Positions 28,301 to 33,400 of a stretch of DNA of 64,000 nucleotides are shown here, piece by piece; position 1 is the first letter of the stretch; each line of letters starts with the position of its first letter. The notes under the pieces are model-generated. The model was not told the DNA's origin. It did not search any database and saw only the letters and a list, made by a program, of their open reading frames with translations. Origin of the DNA: Breviolum minutum Mf 1.05b.01 (Eukaryota; Sar; Dinophyceae; Suessiales; Symbiodiniaceae). A program made the position numbers and the translations under genes. Where the stretch lies: NCBI GenBank assembly GCA_000507305.1, contig DF239102.1, forward strand, positions 112,783 through 176,782. The letters are read 5' to 3'.

Positions 28301-28925
28301 ACATGTCGAAGGGGAAACAAAGCACAAAGGAACTATGGGAATCAAACCTTCTGCCTTTCATGGGAGAAAACCCACGCACACCTTCAAGTGGAAAGGATAA
28401 CAAAAATAACAGGAAATCCTTGATTTCAATTGGATAAAAAAAAACATCTATTCGATAGTTCATGGTGGGACTTGTTTGGATTGGTCATATTGAGTAAACA
28501 GTTTGGTAGTGTGGAATCTGATTGTGCGCTATTTACCTCTACACATATATACTTCATGTTACCCTTCATCAATCATCATACCTACCTCACATACCCTAAC
28601 CTAAAAATAATCCAACAACAAATAATCCACCAAAAATAATCCACTAGGTCATGGGGGTACTTGCATTAATTATCTAAGGACCCGTCCATCATGGTGTGAT
28701 TAATTAAAAAAAATATCCTGTAGATAGAAATAATATGTTTAGAGGATGTGAAAGATTAACAAAACAGGAGAACAAAAACACCACAACATAACTTGTGAAG
28801 CCTCAGCAATTTGGGGGAATGTCTCAGGCTCCAACGGTAGTGACACTACCGCGACCCCCAACCTACCCACCCCAAGGCTCCCCGGCAAAGCTGTCAGGCA
28901 CCGGCATCAAGCGAACGGCATGGTC
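1327..28925 (-). CDS. U-box / armadillo-repeat protein gene (E3 ubiquitin ligase-like), many exons
   Basis: Gene-level entry for a chain of about 30 small minus-strand exons. The N-terminal part codes a U-box: a VPDSF segment, CPISAAIM, then DPVATVDG, YERGYIERWF, SPSTGQDL and a closing ALQRAIE helix. U-boxes are RING-like folds without zinc that recruit E2 enzymes. A charged helical segment and a Ser/Ala/Gly-rich linker follow. About eight armadillo repeats of about 42 residues come next, with motifs such as AGAVSPLVERL, EEAAEALW and AENQHAIAEAGA, ending at a TGA. The layout matches plant-type PUB-ARM ubiquitin ligases, in which the repeats bind the substrate. Splice phases agree at almost every join, and introns use GT or GC donors. 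One repeat between 6587 and 8274 is incomplete, and the exon between 23.0 and 20.9 kb is doubtful. The true start may lie further upstream (29-35 kb). The function is inferred from domains only. Confidence 0.85.
2119..2172 (-). CDS. Armadillo exon (GGTASMVALLKGDSQEQ)
   Basis: 18 codons, phase 0 at both ends. Acceptor GGGTAG; donor CAG|GCGGAC, a GC donor. It gives the helix-1 to helix-2 turn of an armadillo repeat and follows QLAIVR of the previous exon. Confidence 0.8.
2540..2572 (-). CDS. Armadillo exon (ENLENQLAIVR)
   Basis: A 33-base exon, acceptor TGTGGCAG, donor CGG|GTGAGC. ENLENQLAIVR is the typical end of one repeat and start of the next; it continues LWTLAQ of the upstream exon without a gap. 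Confidence 0.8.
3868..3916 (-). CDS. Armadillo exon (PMVREEAAEALWTLAQ)
   Basis: 49 bases, starting with the third base of a split Gly codon. Acceptor AGTTTAG, donor CAG|GTGCGG. VREEAAEALWTLA is a textbook armadillo helix 2/3. Confidence 0.85.
4204..4253 (-). CDS. Armadillo exon (AGAILPLVKLLEDAMHG)
   Basis: 50 bases, acceptor CTCACAG, donor CACGG|GTGTCC, ending two bases into a Gly codon completed by the next exon. AGAILPLVKLLED is a classic armadillo helix 1/2. Confidence 0.85.
5000..5068 (-). CDS. Armadillo exon (GTAIVALRNLATGHAENQHAIAE)
   Basis: 69 bases, acceptor CGCATCAG, donor GAG|GTGTTG, both phase 0. This acceptor was preferred over CTGCAG ten bases upstream because it keeps the frame and gives the normal spacing after HGDMMK of the previous exon. 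Confidence 0.85.
5668..5733 (-). CDS. Armadillo exon (AAIVRAGAVSPLVERLHGDMMK)
   Basis: 22 codons, acceptor CTCCCAG, donor AAG|GCCCAT (GC type). AAIVRAGAVSPLVERL is a full helix 3/helix 1/helix 2 transition. Reading past the donor soon meets TAG, which supports the GC splice. Confidence 0.85.
6024..6071 (-). CDS. Armadillo exon (AASTLGALAAHSRPIQ)
   Basis: 16 codons, acceptor TGCCCCAG, donor CAG|GTGGAC, phase 0 at both ends. It joins QEQ upstream and AAIVRAG downstream to make one unbroken repeat. Confidence 0.85.
6503..6586 (-). CDS. Armadillo exon (GAVPPLVALLRGKTLLAQEQ)
   Basis: 28 codons, acceptor TTTGCAG, donor CAG|GCGGAT (GC type). GAVPPLVALLRG is a strong armadillo signature. The first residues (DTAPSALL) fit the consensus poorly, so the real acceptor may be the CTTCAG 15 bases further in. 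Confidence 0.8.
6587..8274 (-). other. Intron stretch with a probably missed exon
   Basis: The flanking exons (ILKRDE upstream, GAVPPLV downstream) leave about 15 residues of an armadillo repeat uncoded, so one or more small exons should lie here. A short in-phase candidate near 6810-6830 reads EALQ, but its borders are poor. A GC-rich patch at 7230-7390 is open on both strands without armadillo features. The rest is AT-rich with (TA)n runs and a partial hairpin element near 7917-7965. Confidence 0.5.
8275..8315 (-). CDS. Armadillo exon (GAIDPLVRILKRDE)
   Basis: 41 bases, acceptor CGCTACAG, donor GAG|GTGGAC. The first two bases complete a Gly codon left by the upstream exon, giving TQGGAIDPLVRILKRDE. 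Confidence 0.85.
9353..9394 (-). CDS. Armadillo exon (SENPENQVAITQG)
   Basis: 42 bases, acceptor GACTTAG, donor GGAG|GCAAGC (GC type), phase 1 at both ends. ENPENQVAI is the canonical helix 3 start. Confidence 0.8.
9494..9604. repeat. Palindromic MITE-like element, family B
   Basis: Ends are near-inverted copies: CCCCGAAACTAACAT at the left, ATTAGTTTTCAGGGA at the right. Related copies lie near 16540, 17463, 35983 and 45441. Confidence 0.65.
9770..9849. repeat. Palindromic MITE-like element, family A
   Basis: An 80-base hairpin: CATCCATGTATGG with TATTTACCTGCA on the left mirrors TGTAGGTAAATATACC and CCATGGATG on the right. At least five further copies occur in this window. Confidence 0.75.
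9888..9936 (-). CDS. Probable armadillo exon (IRVVAAAVL)
   Basis: Acceptor TTTGCAG, frame IRVVAAAVLPGGPESE, donor GAAG|GTCAAT, phase 1, agreeing with the next exon. A GC donor at 9903 gives the same phase and a shorter loop nearer the consensus. Only VAAAVL is armadillo-like. Confidence 0.55.
10358..10380 (-). CDS. Candidate 23-base micro-exon
   Basis: Acceptor GCGATAG and GT donor give an LGPPATS loop that repairs the phase mismatch between the exons at 10641 and 9936. It rests on phase and splice sites alone. Confidence 0.3.
10641..10704 (-). CDS. Armadillo exon (VAIGQAGAIHPLIRLLEDHEQ)
   Basis: 64 bases, acceptor CCTTGCAG. VAIGQAGAIHPLIRLLED is a complete helix 3/helix 1/helix 2. The donor CAAC|GTGTCG leaves phase 1; a GA donor a few bases later is an alternative. 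Confidence 0.8.
12569..12641 (-). CDS. Armadillo exon (PSLREEAARALWNLARNSKE)
   Basis: 73 bases, acceptor TTCCAAG. It continues LLQHET of the upstream exon. LREEAARALWNLARNS is an unmistakable armadillo helix 2/3. The chosen donor CGG|GTCACG gives phase 0, matching VAIGQ next; an internal GT site after NLA is possible. The donor lies in a perfect 12-base palindrome. Confidence 0.8.
12923..13026. repeat. Palindromic MITE-like element, family B2
   Basis: CCCTCTGGTAAACTAACATAGC at the left is mirrored by GCTATGTTAGTATACCGGAGGG at the right; the internal part also pairs (GGAAAATCCCC near CCATTTTCCATT). Relatives lie near 12355-12460 and 19192-19300. Confidence 0.7.
13151..13245. repeat. Palindromic MITE-like element, family C
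   Basis: CTGGTTGGTTA at the left and AACCAACCAGG at the right flank a core with ATAATCCCTATATAACTGGG. Similar copies lie at 16700-16791, 49505-49591 and, degraded, near 3295 and 22828. Confidence 0.7.
13959..14017 (-). CDS. Armadillo exon (AAVVRSGALPHFVRLLQHE)
   Basis: 59 bases, acceptor CGGTCCAG, donor GAGAC|GTCCGG, phase 2, which fits the next exon exactly (LLQHET then PSLREE). AAVVRSGALPHFVRLL is a strong armadillo match. Confidence 0.85.
14547..14645. repeat. Palindromic MITE-like element, family F
   Basis: Left end GGTGGTTTCAACAACCCATC, right end CGGAAACCACCACC; the core pairs AAATGGGAATCATCCC with CGGGGTGAAAAT. Related copies lie near 10739-10850, 22043-22145, 40255-40335 and 55755-55830. 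Confidence 0.65.
14713..14753 (-). CDS. Armadillo exon (ARLRIFAAEHSDNQ)
   Basis: 41 bases, donor CAG|GTGTGG, acceptor GTCGAG in phase 1 (CAAG|G four bases in is an alternative). RIFAAEHSDNQ runs straight into AAVVRSGAL of the next exon. Confidence 0.75.
15547..15608 (-). CDS. Armadillo exon (LRTLEVGNDDEKQKVAFMRL)
   Basis: 62 bases, acceptor GGCCTAG, donor CTTG|GTGGAA. Phase 2 in and phase 1 out both match the neighbours. The loop VGNDDEKQK is a typical armadillo helix 1-2 spacer. An earlier GT donor after KQK is possible. Confidence 0.7.
15873..15915 (-). CDS. First armadillo-like exon (LKRIQHLLLSSVAW)
   Basis: 43 bases, acceptor CCCTAAG, donor GCCTG|GTGGGT. The frame was chosen by phase: it takes phase 1 from the linker and leaves phase 2 for LRTLEVG. 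Another open frame (ENPALAAQFGSL) does not fit downstream. Confidence 0.6.
16033..16053 (-). CDS. Candidate 21-base micro-exon
   Basis: Acceptor CCAAG, donor TTTG|GTTGAT, phase 1 in and out, as in the neighbouring linker exons; it would add TQVGAF. Very short, so weak. A different frame nearby reads KLAPLVDVQR without usable borders. Confidence 0.3.
16540..16660. repeat. Palindromic MITE-like element, family B
   Basis: CTCCCCAAAACTAACAG at the left and ACACGTTAGTTTCAGGGA at the right, with a GGCCAGGCCCCCAAAAGG core. Confidence 0.6.
16700..16791. repeat. Palindromic MITE-like element, family C
   Basis: CTGGTTGGTTAATAGGGGATC at the left is mirrored by CCTAACCAACCAGG at the right; the core reads ATAATCCCTATATAATTGGG. 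Confidence 0.75.
16869..16928 (-). CDS. Linker exon (ATPEVALADRGCHAGAMES)
   Basis: 60 bases, acceptor TCTCCCAG, donor CGAG|GCCAGC (GC type), phase 1 at both ends. It codes a hydrophilic Ala/Gly stretch without armadillo signature. A second open frame (TEAATPERWKAE) does not keep the phase. Confidence 0.55.
17357..17401 (-). CDS. Linker exon (CQMLSGSANKPTGA)
   Basis: 45 bases, acceptor TTCGCTCAG, donor GCTG|GTTTTG, phase 1 at both ends, matching both neighbours. Small polar residues suggest a flexible linker. Confidence 0.55.
17463..17561. repeat. Palindromic MITE-like element, family B
   Basis: ACCCTCCAGGAAACTAACATAT on the left; ATATGTTCTTTCCCTGGAGGGT on the right. Confidence 0.65.
18903..18950 (-). 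CDS. Linker exon (QEAAEVPLSKPARRG)
   Basis: 48 bases, acceptor TTTGCCAG, donor GGAG|GCTGGA (GC type), phase 1 in and out. It joins EVVERASG upstream into a polar linker. A phase-0 frame (AKKRQRSPSPNLPDGE) is also open but does not fit upstream. Confidence 0.5.
19758..19858. repeat. Palindromic MITE-like element, family D
   Basis: GGGTTCCTAAAATGGTGGTACCC at the left mirrors GGCTACCACCATTTATGGAAACACCC at the right. A second copy lies at 40729-40833. Confidence 0.65.
19946..19978 (-). CDS. Linker exon (GQPNEVVERAS)
   Basis: 33 bases, acceptor CATTGGCAG, donor TCAG|GTGCCT, phase 1 at both ends. It continues LEGLNASE of the upstream exon. Confidence 0.6.
20862..20946 (-). CDS. Serine/alanine-rich linker exon
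   Basis: 85 bases of high GC, acceptor CGGTGAG, donor GAAG|GTGCCG. The frame reads AAASSKSKSVESSESAAPSN, then LEGLNASE, a low-complexity linker expected to be disordered. The plus strand is also open here (LLGAADSELSTLLLLEEAAA), so the strand rests on context. Confidence 0.6.
21705..21743 (-). CDS. Doubtful exon between U-box and linker
   Basis: A phase-0 reading LESQLGRQSSPFQ lies between AGGCAG and CAG|GCTGTC. It matches the linker exon downstream but not the phase left by the exon at 22970. The surrounding open frame (EDHTQQLCEFRQ, then AVKAGGLVVAG) suggests coding material whose borders I cannot fix. Confidence 0.3.
22043..22145. repeat. Palindromic MITE-like element, family F
   Basis: TTGGTGGTTCCAACCCATTA on the left; GAGTCAAACCACCACCC on the right. 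Confidence 0.6.
22161..22183. repeat. (TA)n microsatellite
   Basis: About eleven TA units following a family F element. Similar short TA runs sit at about 6223, 8123, 15700, 21547, 28141, 32281, 47413 and 50428. Confidence 0.9.
22442..22585. repeat. CACGGG minisatellite
   Basis: Repeats of about 17-18 bases built on ATCACGGGTTGTCACGGGTA, seven or more CACGGG words, interrupted once by a pyrimidine-rich spacer. Confidence 0.85.
22970..23027 (-). CDS. Helical exon after the U-box (ANKDLLRGLHDAEQRI)
   Basis: 58 bases, acceptor GAAACAG, frame ANKDLLRGLHDAEQRIACL, phase 0 in, matching LFEKQ of the upstream exon. Donor CTTG|GCATGG (GC type) is the best guess; a GA donor six bases on gives the same phase. 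It looks like a charged, possibly coiled-coil helix. Confidence 0.55.
24641..24696 (-). CDS. Helical exon (RSFEEAAAILQTDLFEKQ)
   Basis: 56 bases, acceptor GTTGAAG, donor CAG|GCGAAG (GC type). It starts with two bases of a split Gly codon and continues KREQMAG. Amphipathic helix rich in Glu and Ala. Confidence 0.75.
25054..25099 (-). CDS. Exon just after the U-box (AYLAHRPELKREQMA)
   Basis: 46 bases, acceptor GGTGAAG, donor GCAG|GCAACG (GC type). Phase 0 in: ALQRAIE then AYLAHRPELKREQMA, the usual extension of the last U-box helix. Confidence 0.8.
25366..25423 (-). CDS. U-box exon, C-terminal part (QDLPSATLMPLVALQRAIE)
   Basis: 58 bases, acceptor GTTCCAAG, donor GAG|GCGCCA (GC type). With the upstream exon it gives STGQDLPSATLMPLVALQRA, matching the U-box pattern in which TGxxL is followed by a loop and the final ALRxAIE helix. 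LMPLV stands where LIPN is common. Confidence 0.85.
25565..25634. repeat. (ATCT)n/(ATCC)n microsatellite
   Basis: About seventeen four-base units alternating TATC and CATC, in an intron of the U-box gene. Confidence 0.95.
26132..26185 (-). CDS. U-box exon, central part (WFREQRQQGHRITSPSTG)
   Basis: 54 bases, acceptor CTCGCCAG, donor ACTGG|GCATGG (GC type). It completes YERGYIER-WFREQ and leads into SPSTG, equivalent to the usual CPxTG/SPxTG of U-boxes. Confidence 0.85.
26612..26696. repeat. Palindromic MITE-like element, family A
   Basis: CATCCATGGGACTGGTATATC at the left mirrors GATATACTATTCCCATGGACG at the right. Confidence 0.75.
26749..26804 (-). CDS. U-box exon, core (VDPVATVDGSVYERGYIER)
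   Basis: 56 bases, acceptor GGTCTTCAG, donor GAGAG|GTGGGG, phase 2 out. DPVATVDG-SVYERGYIE is the diagnostic U-box core (DPVxxxDGxxYERxxIExW). The acceptor was chosen because CPISAAIM of the previous exon then joins with exact family spacing. Confidence 0.9.
26825..27045. repeat. GAT/GATG-rich low-complexity tract
   Basis: Degenerate repeats of GATGATGGATG and GATGATGAAT, ending in a (GAT)n run near 27000-27030. Confidence 0.85.
27046..28244 (-). other. Long intron inside the U-box
   Basis: No supported exon was found between the two U-box exons. It holds AT-rich sequence, TA runs at about 27280, 28090 and 28141, and no clear hairpin element. Confidence 0.6.
28245..28271 (-). CDS. U-box exon, 27 bases (VCPISAAIM)
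   Basis: Acceptor CTTCAAAG, donor ATCATG|GCTGGG (GC type), phase 0. CPISAAIM followed by VDPV is exactly the start of a U-box (CPIxxxxMxDPV). Confidence 0.8.
28887..28925 (-). CDS. Exon leading into the U-box (DHAVRLMPVPDSF)
   Basis: 39 bases, acceptor CTCCACAG, donor AGCTTT|GCCGGG (GC type). PVPDSF directly before VCPIS is the usual entry to a U-box (P-x-x-F-x-C-P-I). Confidence 0.75.
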
Positions 28926-29076
28926 CTGTGGAGAAATGACGTGATCCTACTGTTGAGGGAACTAAGCTAAGATATGCAACCGTAATGGAAAAGGAACATC
29001 ATATTCAAAAAGGTGTGAAGGCATTCCTTGGAAACTGCCCTCAATAGATTTTAGGTCCGAGCTTAAACCAATATGC

Positions 29077-29089
29077 CGCGAATCCACGA
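29077..29089 (-). CDS. Candidate 13-base micro-exon
   Basis: Acceptor GGATTCTAG and GC donor would add RGFA and correct the phase between LLTAATG and DHAVRLM, making TGRGFADHAVRLM. Supported only by phase and splice-site fit. Confidence 0.3.
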
Positions 29090-29429
29090 CTAGAATCCAG
29101 GTCAGGGCAAGGACCGAAAGCATTCCTGAGACATGTCTTTTTGCTAATGGACATGTTTTCAGTAGATATCCAAGCATCCCCATTTTCCCAAAAAGATCTA
29201 ACAATTTCATTGATATTTGACATTAACATTCAATTCCTTGATGCAAACAAACCGATTGGGTATAAACCTCAAGAAATGGTCTGGTAACAAGGGTCTGTTT
29301 GGAGGATGAACTCAACTATCATGTGGATGGTATCGTTACAAACGGCCCTAAAGCTGAGGACAAAGGGTCTTACCAATGTCTTATATACCCCACTTATATA
29401 AGTCGTTTCTAAACGTATTAAGTACTTAC

Positions 29430-29540
29430 CCAGTAGCAGCGGTAAGTAATGCCCAGTGGTTTCCCCCCAGTTCCTCGTCCAAGATGTCGGCTTCCAAGCT
29501 AAAACATCGTGCAGCACCCTCTCCCCAATGCTCGCCGTAC
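29430..29540 (-). CDS. Exon of unknown domain upstream of the U-box
   Basis: 111 bases, acceptor TTTCAAAAG, strong donor ACTGG|GTAAGT. The frame reads HWGEGAARCFSLEADILDEE, then LGGNHWALLTAATG. The end resembles an ankyrin helix pair, which is weak evidence. It is probably part of the same protein as the U-box. Confidence 0.7.
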
Positions 29541-29720
29541 CTTTTGAAATGAGACCACCGTGTTGGGGTGAATTCACAGAGCTCACCATCGGATCAGGAA
29601 GCAAACCCCAATATACCCCCATGATCCGCAACTCTGAAAACAATTCCACCAATATCAGTGGTTTCTTATGACCAAAACTGGCAAAAACCTCAACAATCTT
29701 TGTGTTTCTGCATCCCATAC

Positions 29721-29803
29721 AATCCATGTATGGCATACCGGCATACCTACATTTACCATGCAAATCAACGATCCATGCACGTAAATATATCAGTCCGGTG
29801 GAT
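29721..29803. repeat. Palindromic MITE-like element, family A
   Basis: AATCCATGTATGGCATACC at the left, AGTCCGGTGGAT at the right, with the shared ATGCAAATCAACGAT loop region; more degraded than other copies. Confidence 0.6.
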
Positions 29804-29852
29804 ACTATGGGGATATGCCTTCCCCAAACGAATCTGTGTGAGGTTAAACTGC

Positions 29853-29897
29853 TTCCAGAGCACTGCGCATGTCGAGAAGCGCCACCTTCCATGGAAC
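29853..29897 (-). CDS. Candidate exon (VPWKVALLDMRSALE)
   Basis: 45 bases, acceptor GATCAAG, GC donor GGAA|GCAGTT. An amphipathic helix is readable, but the phase fits the next exon only if that exon starts at an alternative acceptor (GGCGAG). Confidence 0.4.
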
Positions 29898-30443
29898 CTT
29901 GATCGTCGGAAAAGGAGTGGAAGATTGCCACTGGAAGCATGAGTTTGATGAAAGGTTGAAAGGGTTTTAAGATGTTTTAAGTCGCCAATGGAAGTATATG
30001 TACAAATGACAAATGTATATACACATTTGATCACATATGAATATATGTTCATAACTCTCAGAATTCATGTGGACTTTTGAAATGTTTTGAATGCAACAAG
30101 TCATTTTGAATAAAACACCGCAAAACCAGGAAACAAAAACAAGCGTCTCTTATGGAAAATCAGTTACAGCCAATTTTCATAGATACAAAAAACACCGACC
30201 GTTTGGTGCGATTCAGTGACATTTGATCTATTAAAGCTCAACTAGGGACTGAAAACAGAACCACACAACACATCACAACAAAATGTGTCCAAGGATTCAT
30301 ACTTATTACTTGCATTCAACCACATAAAACAGGCAAGTCATAGGGATTAACAATTAATATATCAGAGTGTAAATTGTATTGTGTTTCATTATAATCATTA
30401 TATGAGTTACGGACAAAATTTGGTACATGGCGAAGGGACATCC

Positions 30444-30494
30444 TTAAGCAGGGTGGGCCCCTATCGATTTTGCAGCAATGGCAACCCCACGACC
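30444..30494 (-). CDS. Possible last exon of the J-domain gene
   Basis: Acceptor ATTGAGAG, frame GRGVAIAAKSIGAHPA, then TAA. Phase 0 in, matching PSAGK upstream. A GC donor after SIG would skip the stop and let the frame run on towards the U-box exons. Confidence 0.5.
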   Translation of the reverse strand, partial: GRGVAIAAKSIGAHPA

Positions 30495-33400
30495 CTCTCA
30501 ATACTACTTTGGTCATACCTAATTTTGTCCGATACTCATATCATTAAGTTTGTATCAATTCAATTTTTGGTATGATATCTAATAATAGTATGGAACAGCT
30601 ATTGAATTGATCAACAGACCTTAACACCCAACATATGACAAAAGATGCAGCACTAATGAAGCTTCAACACTGATCCAACAAAGAATAAGGTGCTATCTAC
30701 AGAGGAACCACTGCTATGGTCTGCTTTAAGCATTAGCAAAAATTCGGGAGGCCAACAAAAATAGCTTGCAATCCATGAATCATTTTCGAGCCCTACCATT
30801 TTGAGCCACACATTTTTAACATAAAACACTAGAGGTCAATAGAGGCACTAAAACATCAAACATGTATGAATTGCAACATATTGACCCTACCCCCCAAACC
30901 AAAACCTCCCTGAAAATGGTCTATCTTTACAGGAAACCAATTTGGGATTCTCAACATACCTAGTTTGGAAAACGTTTATCCTGCAACTACCCGAGTCGAA
31001 ACAAACCTTCCCTGCACTTGGTCGTGGACCGATTTTCTGGGCAATCACGGCGTCATCGCTTCCAGCAAGTCAGAACGTTCAGTCGATGGATGTGGGAACT
31101 GTGAGGTGTTAAGTTGTTGGATGAGTTTTATGAAGAAAAGAAAACTAAGAAGTATATTGTGAGTGAGTCAAGGATCAACTTTTTCTGAATAAAAGATATT
31201 GAAAGGAAAAACCAGTACATAACGGAAGTTGTGATAGGGATTCGGATAGTGCATGCAGGCTATCTGATTTAGCTGCAGGAATACTGACTTCTTGCACAGC
31301 TTCCCGCAGAAATTTGGTGGTTGATTTGATGTTTCAGCAACCAATTGGAAGTTCGGAAAGCCTAGTTGGAAGTAGATTCTCCAAATCTCATAGCATTTTG
31401 AGATATTTTGAGAACCTGCCCCCAACACACAACAACAAACACAGTGTTTGATAGGCCTGCCTGGGTTGCAGGTTTCAAATTTTCAACGAATGTGTCCTGC
31501 CGTTGTTGGGGACGGGATTCGAATTGATGCTACGATGGATTTCACTGATTTCACCAGAAACAGGGTGCTTTCCAAAGCTCTTGGTCGACCATAAAGCGGA
31601 TGTCTCAAACCCTACCTATTGAGCTGGTTTGAGTCAGCTTGGAACCAAAGATGCCAGCGGAATCATGCTGTCAACGTGACATCTTTCAGAACCTTCTGAA
31701 GGATGTGGTTTTAGTAGCCAAGACCAAAACATCACATGGAACTCAAAAAATACTACAAGGCATGGTGTCACGCAAAGCAAAGAGTCAGGACACGTCAACC
31801 AACCCTCCCTTACCATACCCGTCTCAAAGAAGGTTGAACAAGAAGGTATTCTTAGCCACTCGTCGTGCCCTAGACTGTTTAGTACAGGCGCTCATTTTGC
31901 ATCGCAGGTTTCATTGGACATTGGGAAATCGGTTTGTTAACTGGTCTCACTTCGAAACTGATATTGAAGACCAACCTTACCTGAGCATCAAACACAACAA
32001 ACCAAACCACTCAAAGTAAACAGGTCCTACGCAACCCATGTTGCAAACAAAACAATATCTTCCCAATTGCTATGAGAGGCTGACTTTCCATACATTTGCT
32101 CAATTTTTTTGCTGCACTATCATCGACTTGCCGTACCACAGGCGGAACTTTGGCACCGTGGTAGGACAGTAAGCTGCCCCTTGGACGGTGTTGGACGGTG
32201 GAAGGTGGCAAGGTCAATTAACAAATCTTAGAAAAAATAGTGAAACAAAAATCCAACTGTTGCAGGGTTTAGGCAGGCACTAATATATATATATATATAC
32301 AAATACATATATATATATAATACCATGTAATCCTCTACATCTACATCAATCAACCAAGCCAGGTTCCAAGTGGCTTTCAGGATCGGATGTTCAAAGGGAA
32401 CTAGTTGAACCTTAGTTGAAAAGGCTGAAAAATGATCATTGTATCTACTTGCAACTATGAAACTCTTCTTTTCCATCTAACATCATCTAAGATATTAACG
32501 TATATCAAAACTGATACTTATCATCATTGTGCGGCTTCTCTCTAGTATTCCAATCACTAAAGCCAAATGTAGCAAATAGTAGTGCATAGAATACCGTAAG
32601 TTTGGAGTCTATATCATTCACAATACCGAAATCCTTGTCGTTACACCTTTCAAACTACCAAAATTCAACTCGTATAAAACGAAACACGTTTTCATCCAAT
32701 ATTCATCTCAAAGGCATTACATTTGACTACCCCCTTCCCTTTTGAACAACTCAACTCCCCTGGGCTTTCGACCCGTGATCAAACTTGGAGAAGTTCACAC
32801 AAGGCCTGTCAACCACTGGTTGAAAGCTTGAGACAATTCCATTGTTTTTTGTCGATCCGAATCCAAAACCAAAACATATCCAACCTATTGACCAGGGTTG
32901 GTCCAGAGGAACCCTGAAATATAGAGGTTGTACAATTAGAGGGGAAATAGAATATCGGCCTGTAGGTTTTATTCCATACCCCTATTCCATGTTGTACCCT
33001 TAAATCTATCTTGGAGTTTATGCTGGAAAACAACCTTAAGAGTCATCAAGGACCCTCCCAAAAACATGGTTTTGACGGTGTATAGGGTGTCCTGAAATCT
33101 CAAAAACCTTAGTGGTGATTTTGTCTCTTGCTTCATGAGTCTTGGCGAGCTTGCTATGCAGCCACAGGTTTTTCTTGTGCAAGAGACCCACATGAAAAAA
33201 GGTTGGTATATGATATATGGCAAGTGATCCGTGCACCTGGGAAGAACATGGAAGAACTACTTTTGCACATGGTCTCGGAGCTTGTGCTTCAGCCACCCAA
33301 AATGTAAAACAAATAGCAGTGAACGGGAGTGGAACCTTCCAAAGAAGGGCTGAAATATGATTTAGATATCGCCAGAACTTGAAACCAACAACAAAACTTT

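Noticed and set aside
29269..29940. Long 223-residue minus-strand open frame
   Set aside because: It runs through a family A hairpin and through the true exon at 29430-29540 in a different frame. Its length is due to chance lack of stops.
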